DNA of 64,000 nucleotides from Halobacillus litoralis. GTDB lineage: Bacteria > Bacillota > Bacilli > Bacillales > Halobacillaceae. Each line of letters starts with the position of its first letter. The first letter of the stretch is position 1. This document shows, one piece after another, positions 25,062 to 34,305 of the stretch. The notes under the pieces were generated by a model. That model did not search any database. It worked only from the letters and a program-made list of their open reading frames with translations, and was not told the DNA's origin. The stretch lies in contig NZ_WMEW01000001.1 in the NCBI RefSeq assembly GCF_009856355.1, positions 744,001 to 808,000 of the forward strand. The letters are read 5' to 3'. A program made the translations under genes and the position numbers.

Positions 25062-26168
25062 TTATTTCCAGACGTCTGAAGCAATCTCGAGGACATGGTG
25101 GATTTTCGCCCACTGCTCTTCTTCTGTCAGCAGATTCCCTTCCTCTGTGGAAGCGAACCCGCACTGCGGACTGAGACAGAGCTGATTCATCGGGACGTAA
25201 TCCGACGCTTCCAAAATCCTCGATTTTATATGATCCGGATGCTCAAGCTCCGGAAATTTTGAAGTGACCAGACCAAGCACAATTGTTAAGTCCGGACGGT
25301 TGACGTGACGAAGCGGTTCAAATCCTCCGGAACGCTGATCATCAAATTCCAGAAACAGACCATCAACGTCAAGGCCTCCAAAAATGGTTTCCGACACCGA
25401 TTCGTAGCTTCCGGTCGACATGAATGTCGAACGGAAATTACCTCGACAGATATGCATCGTAATCAAAAGGTCATCCGGGCGCCCGGCGATGGATTCATTG
25501 ATAGCACGTGCGCATAGTTCCACTGCTTTTTGAGGGTCCCGCCCCTGCTTCTTAACAGCTGCTCTTCCTTCCTCTGAGAAAAAGGAAGCCCATGAAGTAT
25601 CATCGAGCTGCAGATAACGGCATCCTTCCTTATAAATCCGGGTGATAAATGCTTGATAAGCCTGAACGAGATCCGTAAGCAGCTCCTCATCACTTTCATA
25701 CAGCCCCTCTGCCACCTCGGAGCGGAACAGCAGCATATTCGGACTCGGAATCGTAAGCTTCGCTGCGGCTTCTCCTGCTGCTTTTTTCAAAAAGCGGAAG
25801 TGATCGATCATATCGTGCTCACTGAAACCGACGCGCCCTGTCACTTTGATCCCGCGGGGCTTCGTTTCTACTCCATTGAACGGCAGGCCCTGTTCCTTAT
25901 CATATCCCTCTACCCCATCAAGCCCCTCGAGAAAGTCAAAGTGCCACCAGCTGCGCCGGAATTCCCCGTCTGTAACGGCCGGGAGTCCGGCCTCCTGCTG
26001 CTTTTTCACTAGCTTGAGAATCTCTTCATCTTCCACCTTCTTCAAGTCCTCTGCTGACATTTCCCCTTTCGCTTTCTGCAGACGTGCGTCCTTTAAACGC
26101 TCCGGTCTTAGAAAACTTCCAACGTGGTCGCCTCTAAATGGAGCTCTTGTTTGAGATGATACCGTCAT
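25062..26168 (-). CDS. Cobalamin-independent methionine synthase-like protein (YxjG/YxjH type)
   Basis: Predicted 368 residues, the length of B. subtilis YxjG/YxjH, which correspond to the C-terminal catalytic half of MetE. N-terminus RAPFRGDHVGSFLRPERL and internal DGEFRRSWWHFDFLEG, LQLDDTSWASF and SPQCGFAST fit that family; the last block has the zinc-binding Cys. Likely role: methyl transfer to homocysteine or a related sulphur compound. ATG 26168 is used because the S-box leader ends before it. A SAM-I riboswitch lies immediately upstream, so expression should rise when SAM is low. Confidence 0.9.
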   Translation of the reverse strand: MTVSSQTRAPFRGDHVGSFLRPERLKDARLQKAKGEMSAEDLKKVEDEEILKLVKKQQEAGLPAVTDGEFRRSWWHFDFLEGLDGVEGYDKEQGLPFNGVETKPRGIKVTGRVGFSEHDMIDHFRFLKKAAGEAAAKLTIPSPNMLLFRSEVAEGLYESDEELLTDLVQAYQAFITRIYKEGCRYLQLDDTSWASFFSEEGRAAVKKQGRDPQKAVELCARAINESIAGRPDDLLITMHICRGNFRSTFMSTGSYESVSETIFGGLDVDGLFLEFDDQRSGGFEPLRHVNRPDLTIVLGLVTSKFPELEHPDHIKSRILEASDYVPMNQLCLSPQCGFASTEEGNLLTEEEQWAKIHHVLEIASDVWK

Positions 26169-26208
26169 ACGAATCAACCTTTCCTTATGGATCTGCATAA
26201 AAAAGCCC

Positions 26209-26357
26209 TTCTTCCATGACGAAGAAGGGCTGATTCACACGTGTGCATACTCTTCTCATCTGCAAGCGTCCCGCTATCTGGAATTAGCACAGTACTTTCA
26301 GGGAAGTCTGCTGCTAAGGCTTCAAAGGGCCAGTCCCTCCACCTTTCTGGATAAGAA
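26209..26357 (-). promoter_or_regulatory. SAM-I (S-box) riboswitch with terminator
   Basis: Minus-strand leader starts TTCTTATCCAGAAAGGTGGA and continues GGGACTGGCCCTTTGAAGCC then GCAGC, the hallmark S-box core. It ends in a terminator at 26209-26233 (AGCCCTTCTT stem and T-run). SAM binding would favour termination before the MetE-like gene. A promoter TTGTCT-18-TATAGT lies just upstream at ~26370-26400. Confidence 0.93.
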
Positions 26358-26425
26358 ATATAGAGTTGTTACCTTGTACTATACAAGAAAATGGAAACAT
26401 CAGACAACCCTTTCCCTCCTCTATC

Positions 26426-27004
26426 CTAGAAAAGAATAGCTGAAGCCGCGTAGATGAGTAAAGCGGCCATCACGACCCGGAAAATCCGGTCATAGCGGTG
26501 CCAGACATTTTTTAACAAAGAGCCAAACATCGACCAAAGCAGCAGTGCTGTCCACCCCAGGACAATCGTGACGGCAGTATAGAAGATCATTATGGATACA
26601 GACTGCGCAGCCGGCATAATGAAGACACTCATCACCGTCAGGAAGAACAGAATGCTTTTCACATTAATCAATTGAAAAAGAAGTCCTGTATAGAAGGAGG
26701 ACTCCAGCTCTGACGCTTGACTGCTGCCGGCTTTAGGAAATCCGATCTTCCAGGCTAAATAGACAAGATAGAGGGCGCCGGCCGCCTTGAAGTACGGCTC
26801 AATGACTGGAATCCACTGATAGAGACCAGCGGTAAACAACCCGCTGACAATCCCAAGCAGCGCAAAACCTGTTAAGATCCCACTATTAAACTTCCAGGCT
26901 CCTTTAAACCCGTATCGACGTGCCTCATTCATCATCAATAAATTACTCGGTCCGGGCGTCACCGATGTAATGATGATATAAGATAAAAAGGCAGCTATAT
27001 TCAT
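26426..27004 (-). CDS. LysE/RhtB-family amino-acid exporter
   Basis: Predicted 192 residues with about six membrane helices. N-terminus MNIAAFLSYIIITSVTPGPSNLLMM carries the family TPGP motif. ATG 27004 has AAGGAGTGAG; the frame is open far upstream, but that part overlaps the divergent LysR gene antisense and is rejected. The family exports amino acids or their analogues. The divergent LysR gene 117 bases away is probably its regulator; substrate unknown. Confidence 0.9.
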   Translation of the reverse strand: MNIAAFLSYIIITSVTPGPSNLLMMNEARRYGFKGAWKFNSGILTGFALLGIVSGLFTAGLYQWIPVIEPYFKAAGALYLVYLAWKIGFPKAGSSQASELESSFYTGLLFQLINVKSILFFLTVMSVFIMPAAQSVSIMIFYTAVTIVLGWTALLLWSMFGSLLKNVWHRYDRIFRVVMAALLIYAASAILF

Positions 27005-27121
27005 AAACTCACTCCTTGATTTACGTGCAGATGATTCTATTGTAGAGTGAGAATAGTTATAAATAAAATTGAAATAAAAAAATCCACGATCATTTTTTTC
27101 GATAACAGGAAGGAGTCTGTC

Positions 27122-28003
27122 ATGGAAATCAGGCATCTCGTCACTTTTCAAGCGATATTGGAAACAGGCAGTTATACCGGAGCCGCCGTGAACCTCGGCT
27201 ATACACAATCCACTCTTACCGCACACATCCAGGCACTCGAAAGCGAAATCGGGGGTCCGTTGTTCACGTACGTTGAACGGAAGCTTCAGCTGACTCCGCT
27301 GGGCCGGGAGCTGATCCCACTTGCCGAAGACCTGCTCTCCACCCGTGATCAAATCCGGAATATGAAGCACAGCAAAAAGATGAGCGGCACCTTGACCATA
27401 GCGGCCCCGGAATCGCTGACCATCTCCATGCTCGGTCCCATCCTTCAGGACTACTCGCTCCAGTACCCGGAGGTGAATCTCGTCGTCACCAACGGTACAT
27501 GCGGCGAAAACCAGAGTGATGTTCTCAGTGGCCGCGTAGATGTTGCTTTCATGATTTACCCGGATTTCCAGCAGGAGAAATGCCTCCATTATTCTTTAGG
27601 GCTGGAGGACATTGTGCTTGTCACCCATCCCGACGGCCCCGATCAATTTGGGGAGATCAAGCAGAGGAAGCCCGTTTACCTAACTAATGAGAAAGGGTGC
27701 AGCTACCGGATGATCTTTGAGAAACACCTGATGAAACAGGATCTGGAGTTTCCCACGATGGAATTATGGAGCATTGAAGCCATCAAACAGATGGTGATGA
27801 GCGGCCTCGGCTTTGCAGCTCTTCCCAGACGGACGGTACAACAGGAAATCGAAACCGGCCGGTTGAAAAAAGTTGCCCATGAGGAATCCTTTTCTCCTTT
27901 GTATTCCCATATGCTGATTCGAAACAAGAAATGGCTGTCTCCAGTCGTCGAAGCCTTTTTGAACACTGTTCAGTCGAAGGTTCCTGAGATTGAAGAAATG
28001 TGA
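27122..28003 (+). CDS. LysR-family transcriptional regulator
   Basis: Predicted 293 residues. N-terminal winged helix (~1-60: TFQAILETGSYTGAAVNLGYTQSTLTAHIQALE) and a periplasmic-binding-like effector domain (~90-290). ATG 27122 has GGAAGGAG. It is divergent from the LysE-type exporter gene, the classic arrangement of a LysR regulator with its target; effector is unknown but could be an amino acid. Confidence 0.93.
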   Translation: MEIRHLVTFQAILETGSYTGAAVNLGYTQSTLTAHIQALESEIGGPLFTYVERKLQLTPLGRELIPLAEDLLSTRDQIRNMKHSKKMSGTLTIAAPESLTISMLGPILQDYSLQYPEVNLVVTNGTCGENQSDVLSGRVDVAFMIYPDFQQEKCLHYSLGLEDIVLVTHPDGPDQFGEIKQRKPVYLTNEKGCSYRMIFEKHLMKQDLEFPTMELWSIEAIKQMVMSGLGFAALPRRTVQQEIETGRLKKVAHEESFSPLYSHMLIRNKKWLSPVVEAFLNTVQSKVPEIEEM

Positions 28004-28063
28004 GGATTTTTTCTCCATATAGAAAATAAGACTTGAAGGTGGTGGAAGCGAGGTGAATATAAA

Positions 28064-28546
28064 ATGAAGTCAGCCAGAAGGTTGGTTATGTTTGTCGGTA
28101 TGGTTTTTTTACTCATAGCAATCACGAGTTACAGCAGTAATGATTCGACAGATCAATATCGAAATTATTTTTCACTCAGGGGTGAAGGTAAGCAATGGGT
28201 AGTTAAACACTATCAATTAGAATTTTCACCAGAATCCATAAAAGCTGGAAATGGAAACATAGTTATGAAAGGCCGGTCAGAATACTCTACCGACTCTTAT
28301 CATTTTCACGTATATGCATTATATGGTGATGAAAAGAAGGTCATCCAAAGTCATTCAGTAAACAGCCATGAAGATTTAGATATCACTCACATACCAACTG
28401 GAACTATTGAAAGCTCGGATGGTATATCGCTTCCACCTGATCAAATCAAAAAAATATATATGACCATCGAGTGGTATGATATGGAATCAGAGCAATGGTT
28501 GGATGAAAGAATAGACTTATTTAATAAAGATACGTCGTTCAACTAG
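28064..28546 (+). CDS. Membrane-anchored or secreted hypothetical protein
   Basis: Predicted 160 residues. N-terminal hydrophobic segment VMFVGMVFLLIAITSY serves as signal anchor; the rest is a hydrophilic beta-rich domain (HFHVYALYGDEKKVIQS, KKIYMTIEWYDMES). GAGGTG precedes ATG 28064. I do not recognise the family. Base composition is more AT-rich than neighbours. It resembles the 33346-33888 protein in general plan only. Confidence 0.65.
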   Translation: MKSARRLVMFVGMVFLLIAITSYSSNDSTDQYRNYFSLRGEGKQWVVKHYQLEFSPESIKAGNGNIVMKGRSEYSTDSYHFHVYALYGDEKKVIQSHSVNSHEDLDITHIPTGTIESSDGISLPPDQIKKIYMTIEWYDMESEQWLDERIDLFNKDTSFN

Positions 28547-28608
28547 GCAGTCACTCTGACAAAACTTCCGGACGTGTCATAACTTCCTCCGGTAACGATC
28601 AACCTAAA

Positions 28609-28640
28609 AAAAAGGAAACCGCAGGCGCGGTTTCCTTTTT
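28609..28640. terminator. Bidirectional terminator
   Basis: AAAAGGAAACCGC and its complement with a 4-base loop and a long T-run; lies between convergent genes. Confidence 0.9.
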
Positions 28641-28674
28641 TATTTCCGAAAAGAACATCACGATTCCTTTTCGT

Positions 28675-29661
28675 TTATTCAGGCAGTGGTGCCTGAGGGG
28701 AAATGAAGCCGCGCTCCACGAGTTCCTGCCAGAATGCCTCTGGAATGTCGCGCTGAATCATATCAAGATCCTCTTTAATACGTTCCGGACGTGTGGACCC
28801 GGGAATGACGGATTTCACAGCCGGATGGGCGGTAGAAAACTGCAGGGCTGCCGCTTTCAAATGAACGCCATGCTTATCACCGATTTCCTTCAACTGATTC
28901 ACACGGCCGATGATGTCAGCGCCCGCTTTTTCATAGTTAAAGTGATCCCCACCGAACAAGGCACCGGAGTTGTAAGGGCCGCCGACGACAATATCAATGC
29001 CTTTTTCCTCTGCTGTCTTCATCATACGCTCAAGCGCACGATCGTGCTGAAGAAGGGTATACTGGATAGCTGACAGGTTGATATCCGGACGGTTTTCCTC
29101 AAGCTCCATCGCAATTTCAATCGGCTCGGTCGTATTCACGCCAAGGCCCCAGCCTTTAATGATGCCCTTTTCACGCATCTCGGACAACACACGGAAAGCT
29201 CCTGTGCGCGCTTCTTCGAACTTGGAAATCCATTCGTCCCCGTGAAAGTCCGGTGATAAATCGTGCACGTAGACGATATCGAGGCGGTCTGTTTTCAGAC
29301 GTTCCAGACTCTGTTCAATCGATTTTCTCGTTGCCTCTGCAGAATAATCTGTAATGACCTTGTTGTTACGTCCATGCGCAAACAAGCCATCTTTGTCTTC
29401 CTCCTCCTGGCTCATGTAGCGGCCGACTTTCGTACTTATGACGTATTCATCCCGGTCATACTGGGACAAGACATCTCCAAGGCGGCTTTCCGCCAGACCC
29501 GCGCCGTAAAAAGGAGCCGTATCAAAATAACGGACGCCCTGATCCCAGGCAGTCTGAATCGTTTCCCGTGCTTCTTCCTCCGGGACATCGCGGAACATGT
29601 TGCCAAGAGGTGCTGTTCCAAGACCTACTCTATGTTTTAATGCGTTTTCCAACGTTTTCAT
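28675..29661 (-). CDS. Aldo/keto reductase
   Basis: Predicted 328 residues, a TIM-barrel NAD(P)H-dependent oxidoreductase. N-terminus RVGLGTAPLGNMF, catalytic Asp and Tyr in RYFDTAPFYGAGLAE, Lys in VISTKVGR, His in YVHDLSPD, and a C-terminal cofactor motif VIPGSTRPERIKED. The sequence is closest in style to D-threo-aldose 1-dehydrogenase/pyridoxal 4-dehydrogenase-type members. AAAGGAGGAATC precedes ATG 29661. Substrate unknown; monocistronic. Confidence 0.9.
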   Translation of the reverse strand: MKTLENALKHRVGLGTAPLGNMFRDVPEEEARETIQTAWDQGVRYFDTAPFYGAGLAESRLGDVLSQYDRDEYVISTKVGRYMSQEEEDKDGLFAHGRNNKVITDYSAEATRKSIEQSLERLKTDRLDIVYVHDLSPDFHGDEWISKFEEARTGAFRVLSEMREKGIIKGWGLGVNTTEPIEIAMELEENRPDINLSAIQYTLLQHDRALERMMKTAEEKGIDIVVGGPYNSGALFGGDHFNYEKAGADIIGRVNQLKEIGDKHGVHLKAAALQFSTAHPAVKSVIPGSTRPERIKEDLDMIQRDIPEAFWQELVERGFISPQAPLPE

Positions 29662-29918
29662 AATGAAGATTCCTCCTTTAGAAGACTATATTTCTATATC
29701 CGTTCCTATCTTATTTCAAACGAACCTTCCCGAGCAAAGGTTTCCACTTGAGAAGGGGAAGTTATAGATAGAAAAAGGATGGTGGAATGGAGGAGAACAA
29801 CGGGCCCCTCTCCATGGGAAGGGGTCCGAAGAAGGAAAGCGTAAAAAAGTAACGGACGTCAACCGGCCAGATGTCCCTGCACGAAAAAAGCTAAACGGAA
29901 GATTTTGTAACCAACGGC

Positions 29919-31214
29919 CTAACGCTTGTAATGATCCTTTACAAGTGTGTCTATTTTTATTTTTTCCAAGTAGTGCACCGGCGCCAGGAACGTCACGGTC
30001 ACTACACCCGGATGGCGGCCGACATCAATCGATCCGGTGATCGTGGAGCGGTTCATCACTTCAGGCACATCGATCCCAAAGGCTCTGGCTGCCCGCTCCA
30101 AGCCATTCTCCGTAGCCGCATTCAAATCCGTTCCAGTTCCGATGAAAGAAACAGGGTAGGAATCCTCCAGCTGTTCCACCTGCCATTTTTCAGCGAGTTT
30201 CAAGGCCTGCTGTTTTTCTTTTTCTGAAAAAGGCTTGGCAAGGTAAGGCAGATCTTCCTCCACCGGAAGGAGCACCGGACCCTCCAGATTTACACCTTTC
30301 AACACATCGACCTTCAGGGTGACGATACCGGAAACATCTGTTGTGTGGCCTGCGATTTCGCCGTTCCCCTGCATCGCATGCATATCGCCCACATACACAC
30401 CTCCACCTTCCACTTTGACGGGGCAGATGATGACAGCCCCTTCGCGGACACGGTTGATGTCCATATGGCCATCCGTTCTCTCCTCTAGTTCATCAGCCGT
30501 TAAGCCGAAATCGTGCGGGGCATCAATTAAAAATTGTCCGAAGTCACCAGCGTTATGGGAATCCGGAATCGGACGGGATGGTGTGGTACCGAGCTGGCCC
30601 AGAAATGGACGCAGACGAGCCACGGCTCCGACGAGATCATGGGGAGCGAATATTACAACCGGGTTTTGGATCGATTCCTCCGGCGTCTGCATGTAATGCT
30701 TGGCATCATGGGCGACTTTTTCAGCGGCTTCCCGGGGGAGGGTGAGCCCAAGTTCTTTCTGTTCATCAAAAGCCATCGTATACGCGTTCGTAAATACAAA
30801 CGGTGTAACATCTTCACCACAGATCCGGCAGCGGATCGCCTGCTGGCCGATTCCTTCGATGTACGTGTCTGGATTTTTCGTGCCGCAGTTCGGGCATTTG
30901 CCATCGACGAAAGGGTCACCGGTAAACCTTCCTTTCACCGGTTGATCGTTACCAGAGGCAGTAGCGGTAGAGGTTACTTCGATCGTCTGGATATGAATGA
31001 CGACGGCATCCCCCGCCTCCGCCCCTTCGACATACACAGGCTTTGTCACTTCATGGCCGCCCTTCAAGGCCGGCGTAATCATCGGCCCCCAGCACCCAGG
31101 GGTCGTATTGGCGATAATATGTCCCCCGTCCTTCACTTTATATTCCATAGCTTTACCTGGGTCCAGCACTCCGTCCGTAAAAGTATTCACATACACGGTC
31201 TGTTTCGCTTCCAC
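29919..31214 (-). CDS. Acetamidase/formamidase family amidohydrolase, GTG start
   Basis: Predicted 431 residues. GTG 31214 follows GGAGGAGATCAT; longer frame without ribosome site rejected. FmdA/AmdA-family blocks: NTTPGCWGPMITPAL, GDAVVIHIQTIEV, FAPHDLVGAVARLRPFLGQLG, GDMHAMQGNGEI. An internal CPNCGT...CRICGED pair near 115-145 looks like a zinc ribbon insertion. The family hydrolyses short amides such as formamide or acetamide to ammonia and acid. A palindrome in its promoter region may be an operator. No transporter or regulator adjoins. Confidence 0.88.
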   Translation of the reverse strand: MEAKQTVYVNTFTDGVLDPGKAMEYKVKDGGHIIANTTPGCWGPMITPALKGGHEVTKPVYVEGAEAGDAVVIHIQTIEVTSTATASGNDQPVKGRFTGDPFVDGKCPNCGTKNPDTYIEGIGQQAIRCRICGEDVTPFVFTNAYTMAFDEQKELGLTLPREAAEKVAHDAKHYMQTPEESIQNPVVIFAPHDLVGAVARLRPFLGQLGTTPSRPIPDSHNAGDFGQFLIDAPHDFGLTADELEERTDGHMDINRVREGAVIICPVKVEGGGVYVGDMHAMQGNGEIAGHTTDVSGIVTLKVDVLKGVNLEGPVLLPVEEDLPYLAKPFSEKEKQQALKLAEKWQVEQLEDSYPVSFIGTGTDLNAATENGLERAARAFGIDVPEVMNRSTITGSIDVGRHPGVVTVTFLAPVHYLEKIKIDTLVKDHYKR

Positions 31215-31236
31215 ATGATCTCCTCCTTTTTTAAAA

Positions 31237-31264
31237 TTGTAAAAGTATTCTGATATTTTTACAA
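31237..31264 (-). promoter_or_regulatory. Palindrome upstream of the formamidase gene
   Basis: Arms TTGTAAAA and TTTTTACAA bracket an AT-rich centre (GTATTCTGATA), about 25 bases ahead of the GTG start. It could be an operator for an unknown regulator; it is AT-rich, so chance is possible. Confidence 0.45.
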
Positions 31265-31286
31265 TAAAAGTGACTTTTCTACATAC

Positions 31287-31323
31287 AAAAAAGCCCTCCA
31301 TCCGACAAAGATGAAAGGCTTTC
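31287..31323 (-). terminator. Terminator of mqo
   Basis: AAGCCTTTCATC and GATGGAGGGCTT form an imperfect stem on the minus strand followed by TTTTTT, 36 bases after the mqo stop. Confidence 0.7.
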
Positions 31324-31358
31324 GATTTTCATTCAACTGCTGAGGCGGTCACCTCTTC

Positions 31359-32858
31359 TCAATTCATTACGAGCTTTTTTTCCGTCAGTCCGAGCGCTTC
31401 GCCTGTCTCGGCATGGATTTTCTCAACGAGAGCCGGGTCGTTCTGAAGAGATGTGCCGTAGCTCGGAATCATTTCCTTCAGCTTCGGCTCCCACTGGGCG
31501 AACTGATCCGGGAAGCAGCGCTGCAGCACGTCGATCATGACATGGACGGCCGTGGAAGCCCCCGGGGATGCCCCAAGCAGGCAGGCGACCGTTCCATCAG
31601 CAGAACTGACCACTTCCGTACCGAACTGCAGCGTTCCTCTGCCGCCTTTTTCGGTATCCTTGATCACCTGCACACGCTGGCCGGCGACGACAAGCTCCCA
31701 GTCTTCACTTTTCGCGTCAGGAACAAACTCTCTCAGCGCTTCCATCCGCTGCTCCTTGGACTGGAGCACCTGTTGGATCAAATACTTCGTCAAGGCCATT
31801 TCCTTCATACCGGCCGCCAGCATCGTCATGACGTTGTTGGCATTGACTGATGTCAGCAGGTCCATGTTGGAGCCGGTCTTCAGGAATTTCGGTGAAAATC
31901 CGGCGAACGGTCCGAACAGGAGTGTCTTTTTATCACCGATATAACGGGTATCAAGGTGCGGCACACTCATCGGCGGTGCGCCGACGGGTGCTTTGCCGTA
32001 CACTTTAGCGTGGTGCTTTTCTGCGACCTCCGGTTTATTGCAGACGAGGAACTGTCCGCTTACCGGGAAGCCTCCGATGCCCCGGCCCTCAGGGATACCG
32101 GATTTCTGAAGCAAGTGAAGACTGCCTCCGCCTCCTCCGATGAAGACGAATTTCGTTAAGTAACGGGTTGTCTCCCCGTTGGCATTTTTCACCTTAACAC
32201 TCCACGTGCCGCCGCTCGTCTGTTCGAGGTTTTCGACGCTGTGGTTGTAGTTCATCGTTACGTTCTGATGCTCCAGGTGGTCGAACATTTTACGTGTGAG
32301 GGCACCGAAGTTCACATCCGTTCCTGCATCGACTTTCGTTGCGGCTGCAGGCTCCTCCGACGTACGCTCCTGCATAATCAACGGCATCCATTTTTTCAGG
32401 ATTTCCGGATCATCAGAAAACTTCATATCTTTGAAAAGTGGATTCTGCGTCATCGTTTTATGGCGTTTTTTCAAAAACTTGATGTTCTCGATTCCGTGTA
32501 CGAGACTCATGTGTGGAAGCGGCCGGATGAATTCCTCCGGCTTTTCTATACGGCGGTTGTTCACGAGATAGGACCAGAACTGCTTGGAAACTTGAAACTG
32601 TTCATTGATTTTCACGGCTTTCGTCATATCGATCGAGCCGTCCGGCTTTTCGCTTGTGTAATTCAATTCACAAAGGGCGGCGTGTCCAGTGCCTGCGTTA
32701 TTCCATTCGTTTGAGCTTTCCTCACCTGTGCGGCCGAGCTTTTCAAACACGGTCACTTTCCAGTCTGGGGCAAGCTCGTGGAGCAGCGACCCAAGTGTCG
32801 CGCTCATGATTCCAGCGCCAATCAAGATCACGTCTGTTTCGATTGCTCTGTTGCTCAT
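31359..32858 (-). CDS. mqo: Malate:quinone oxidoreductase
   Basis: Predicted 499 residues. FAD-binding N-terminus [23 protein letters not shown] followed by [21 protein letters not shown], both diagnostic of Mqo. This membrane-associated flavoenzyme oxidises malate to oxaloacetate and reduces quinone. ATG 32858 has AAGGA at 8 bases; an in-frame ATG three codons earlier is less well placed. Late motif [15 protein letters not shown] fits. Monocistronic with its own terminator. Confidence 0.95.
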   Translation of the reverse strand: MSNRAIETDVILIGAGIMSATLGSLLHELAPDWKVTVFEKLGRTGEESSNEWNNAGTGHAALCELNYTSEKPDGSIDMTKAVKINEQFQVSKQFWSYLVNNRRIEKPEEFIRPLPHMSLVHGIENIKFLKKRHKTMTQNPLFKDMKFSDDPEILKKWMPLIMQERTSEEPAAATKVDAGTDVNFGALTRKMFDHLEHQNVTMNYNHSVENLEQTSGGTWSVKVKNANGETTRYLTKFVFIGGGGGSLHLLQKSGIPEGRGIGGFPVSGQFLVCNKPEVAEKHHAKVYGKAPVGAPPMSVPHLDTRYIGDKKTLLFGPFAGFSPKFLKTGSNMDLLTSVNANNVMTMLAAGMKEMALTKYLIQQVLQSKEQRMEALREFVPDAKSEDWELVVAGQRVQVIKDTEKGGRGTLQFGTEVVSSADGTVACLLGASPGASTAVHVMIDVLQRCFPDQFAQWEPKLKEMIPSYGTSLQNDPALVEKIHAETGEALGLTEKKLVMN

Positions 32859-33217
32859 GTTTACCATCCTTATAACTATGATTTTGCAGAAAAACCACCG
32901 CCGGATGCAGCCGCTTTTCTGTTAAGATATACTCGTTATCTCTATGATAACGCTTTATAGATGGAAAAGTCACGATAATCTAAAAATTCCCCACACGAAT
33001 AATGTAAGAAAATCACCCTCGATCCGTGACGATTCGGACGAGCATACCCGGAAAATTTTTCATCCTTTTCTTATTCTTCTTATAACCCTTCCCGTTTATT
33101 CTAAAACGAAGGGATGGCTTTTCCATTGATGACATCCCAGTGAAACGATACCTTAATTGATTCGTATAGAAACAAGAGCGACTTCCTGCAAAATATAAAG
33201 ATTAGAAAGGGTTGGAG
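32859..33217. other. Divergent intergenic region upstream of mqo
   Basis: About 360 bases without a gene. A perfect inverted repeat CGTTATC-tctat-GATAACG at 32934-32952 lies ~75 bases before mqo and may be an operator. A second hairpin-forming stretch (CCCGTTTATTCTAAAACG) is near 33090-33110. Otherwise nothing recognised. Confidence 0.45.
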
Positions 33218-33349
33218 ATGTTAACGACTTATAATTACCCACTGATCATCATGATGTTGATCATACCGGCCGCCCTTATATACCCCATCAGAAATACTTC
33301 AAGAAAGTATGACAAAAACTACTGCACAGGTACGGGTGAAATGAAATGA
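33218..33349 (+). CDS. Small membrane protein (43 aa) coupled to the next gene
   Basis: I translated this frame from the sequence: MLTTYNYPLIIMMLIIPAAL... with one membrane helix and a basic, hydrophilic end (RNTSRKYDKNY). AAAGG lies 7 bases before ATG 33218. Its stop overlaps the start of the next gene as ATGA (33346-33349), which is strong evidence for real, coupled translation. Function unknown. Confidence 0.7.
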   Translation: MLTTYNYPLIIMMLIIPAALIYPIRNTSRKYDKNYCTGTGEMK

Positions 33350-33888
33350 AGAAAGTGATCTATGCGATGGTTCTCCTTGCAATAAGTTTTATCAGTTATA
33401 TAGGGTATATCCATACCGCATATACCATCGAGGCTGGTGAAAAAGATGTACAGCAGAATATAAAGGAATGGCTGAATAGAAAATCTGGGGATGTGGATCC
33501 GGAGATGATCACGATTGTTCAATTGGACGATACAACATCCTACGCAGCTTTATTTGAAACACAGCAGCATGATCTTGGACATGTCCATTTGATTAAGGGG
33601 TGGAATGGAAAATATAAAATTGACCATTCCGGATATGGTTCCAACACCGTTTCCTACGAAGAAGTAAAAACGAATCAAGGGACTTACGCTATCCTGACAG
33701 GAAAGAACTCCGACTTAAAAATAGAATATGTAAAAGCTGAATCCATGAATAAGGACTACATATTCTCAGCAGATGTCTCCAGTGATGAAAGATTTGTGAG
33801 ATATGAGAAGCTCCCTGCTGATGTGGACCACACTTTTCCTGCAGAAGTAACGCTTTACGATAAAAACGATGAGGTCATTAGAGAATGA
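33346..33888 (+). CDS. Membrane-anchored hypothetical protein
   Basis: Predicted 180 residues. Residues ~4-24 are a signal anchor (VIYAMVLLAISFISYIGYI); the remainder is outside and mixed alpha/beta (DVQQNIKEWLNRKSGDVDPEM, FETQQHDLGHVHLIKGWNGKYKI). The start overlaps the stop of the 43-aa gene, so the two act together or at least are coexpressed. I do not recognise the family; it is more AT-rich than surrounding metabolic genes. Confidence 0.7.
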   Translation: MKKVIYAMVLLAISFISYIGYIHTAYTIEAGEKDVQQNIKEWLNRKSGDVDPEMITIVQLDDTTSYAALFETQQHDLGHVHLIKGWNGKYKIDHSGYGSNTVSYEEVKTNQGTYAILTGKNSDLKIEYVKAESMNKDYIFSADVSSDERFVRYEKLPADVDHTFPAEVTLYDKNDEVIRE

Positions 33889-33958
33889 ACCCTGGTTATT
33901 AAGCTTTTTTCAGTTAAGCTATGAAAAGTTCAGGCATCAAATACGCCTTGACTATGCA

Positions 33959-33996
33959 CAAGAGGCGCTCTAATCAAACTTGGAGTGCCTCTTTTC
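33959..33996 (+). terminator. Terminator
   Basis: AAGAGGCGCTC and GAGTGCCTCTTTT form a stem with one mismatch and a 14-base loop, followed by T-run. Confidence 0.75.
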
Positions 33997-34256
33997 ATGA
34001 GTCTCCACACTGGATAAGTGAAGATACTCATGAAACGGACAGTCCCGCCATGGCCGGTGCTGATGACAAACAGACACAGCTTCTTTTAAAGAAAGGAGGA
34101 AGCTGATCCATTGACTCCATGATTATGTAAGAGCTACTATTACAGATATACATTGTCTATAATTAAATGAACTATAAAACAGACGCTTATGTTGAATAAA
34201 GAATTACCAAACCAGCGTGCTGTGGGAGGGTACCTTTAAATTTTTTTATTTTAATT

Positions 34257-34284
34257 ATAGATATAATGTATCCTTAATATCTAT
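34257..34284 (+). promoter_or_regulatory. Candidate Rrf2 operator upstream of the flavoprotein gene
   Basis: ATAGATAT-N12-ATATCTAT, a perfect inverted repeat just upstream of the ribosome site. The ATATCTAT half, with an inverted ATAGAT, occurs again at 35339-35357 in front of the Rrf2 gene. Shared half-sites suggest one regulator controls both. Confidence 0.5.
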
Positions 34285-34305
34285 TTATATAACGAGGTGA
34301 CTAAA

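Larger units (their letters stand above)
33889..34305. other. Gene-free region with terminator and operator-like repeats
   Basis: About 415 bases. It holds the terminator of the preceding pair (33959-33996) and AT-rich operator-like repeats ahead of the flavoprotein gene. A 61-codon open frame at 33921-34106 runs through the terminator, has no ribosome site and is rejected. Confidence 0.5.

Noticed and set aside
27005..27589. Long upstream extension of the LysE-type gene frame
   Set aside because: It is antisense to the LysR gene, has unlikely composition, and a good ribosome site marks ATG 27004.
29780..29860. 21-codon frame starting MEENNGPLSMG and a hairpin GGGCCCCT...AGGGGTCC
   Set aside because: Too short, no conserved features, hairpin has no T-run; treated as ordinary intergenic sequence.
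33921..34106. 61-codon open frame
   Set aside because: Runs through a clear terminator hairpin and lacks a ribosome site.
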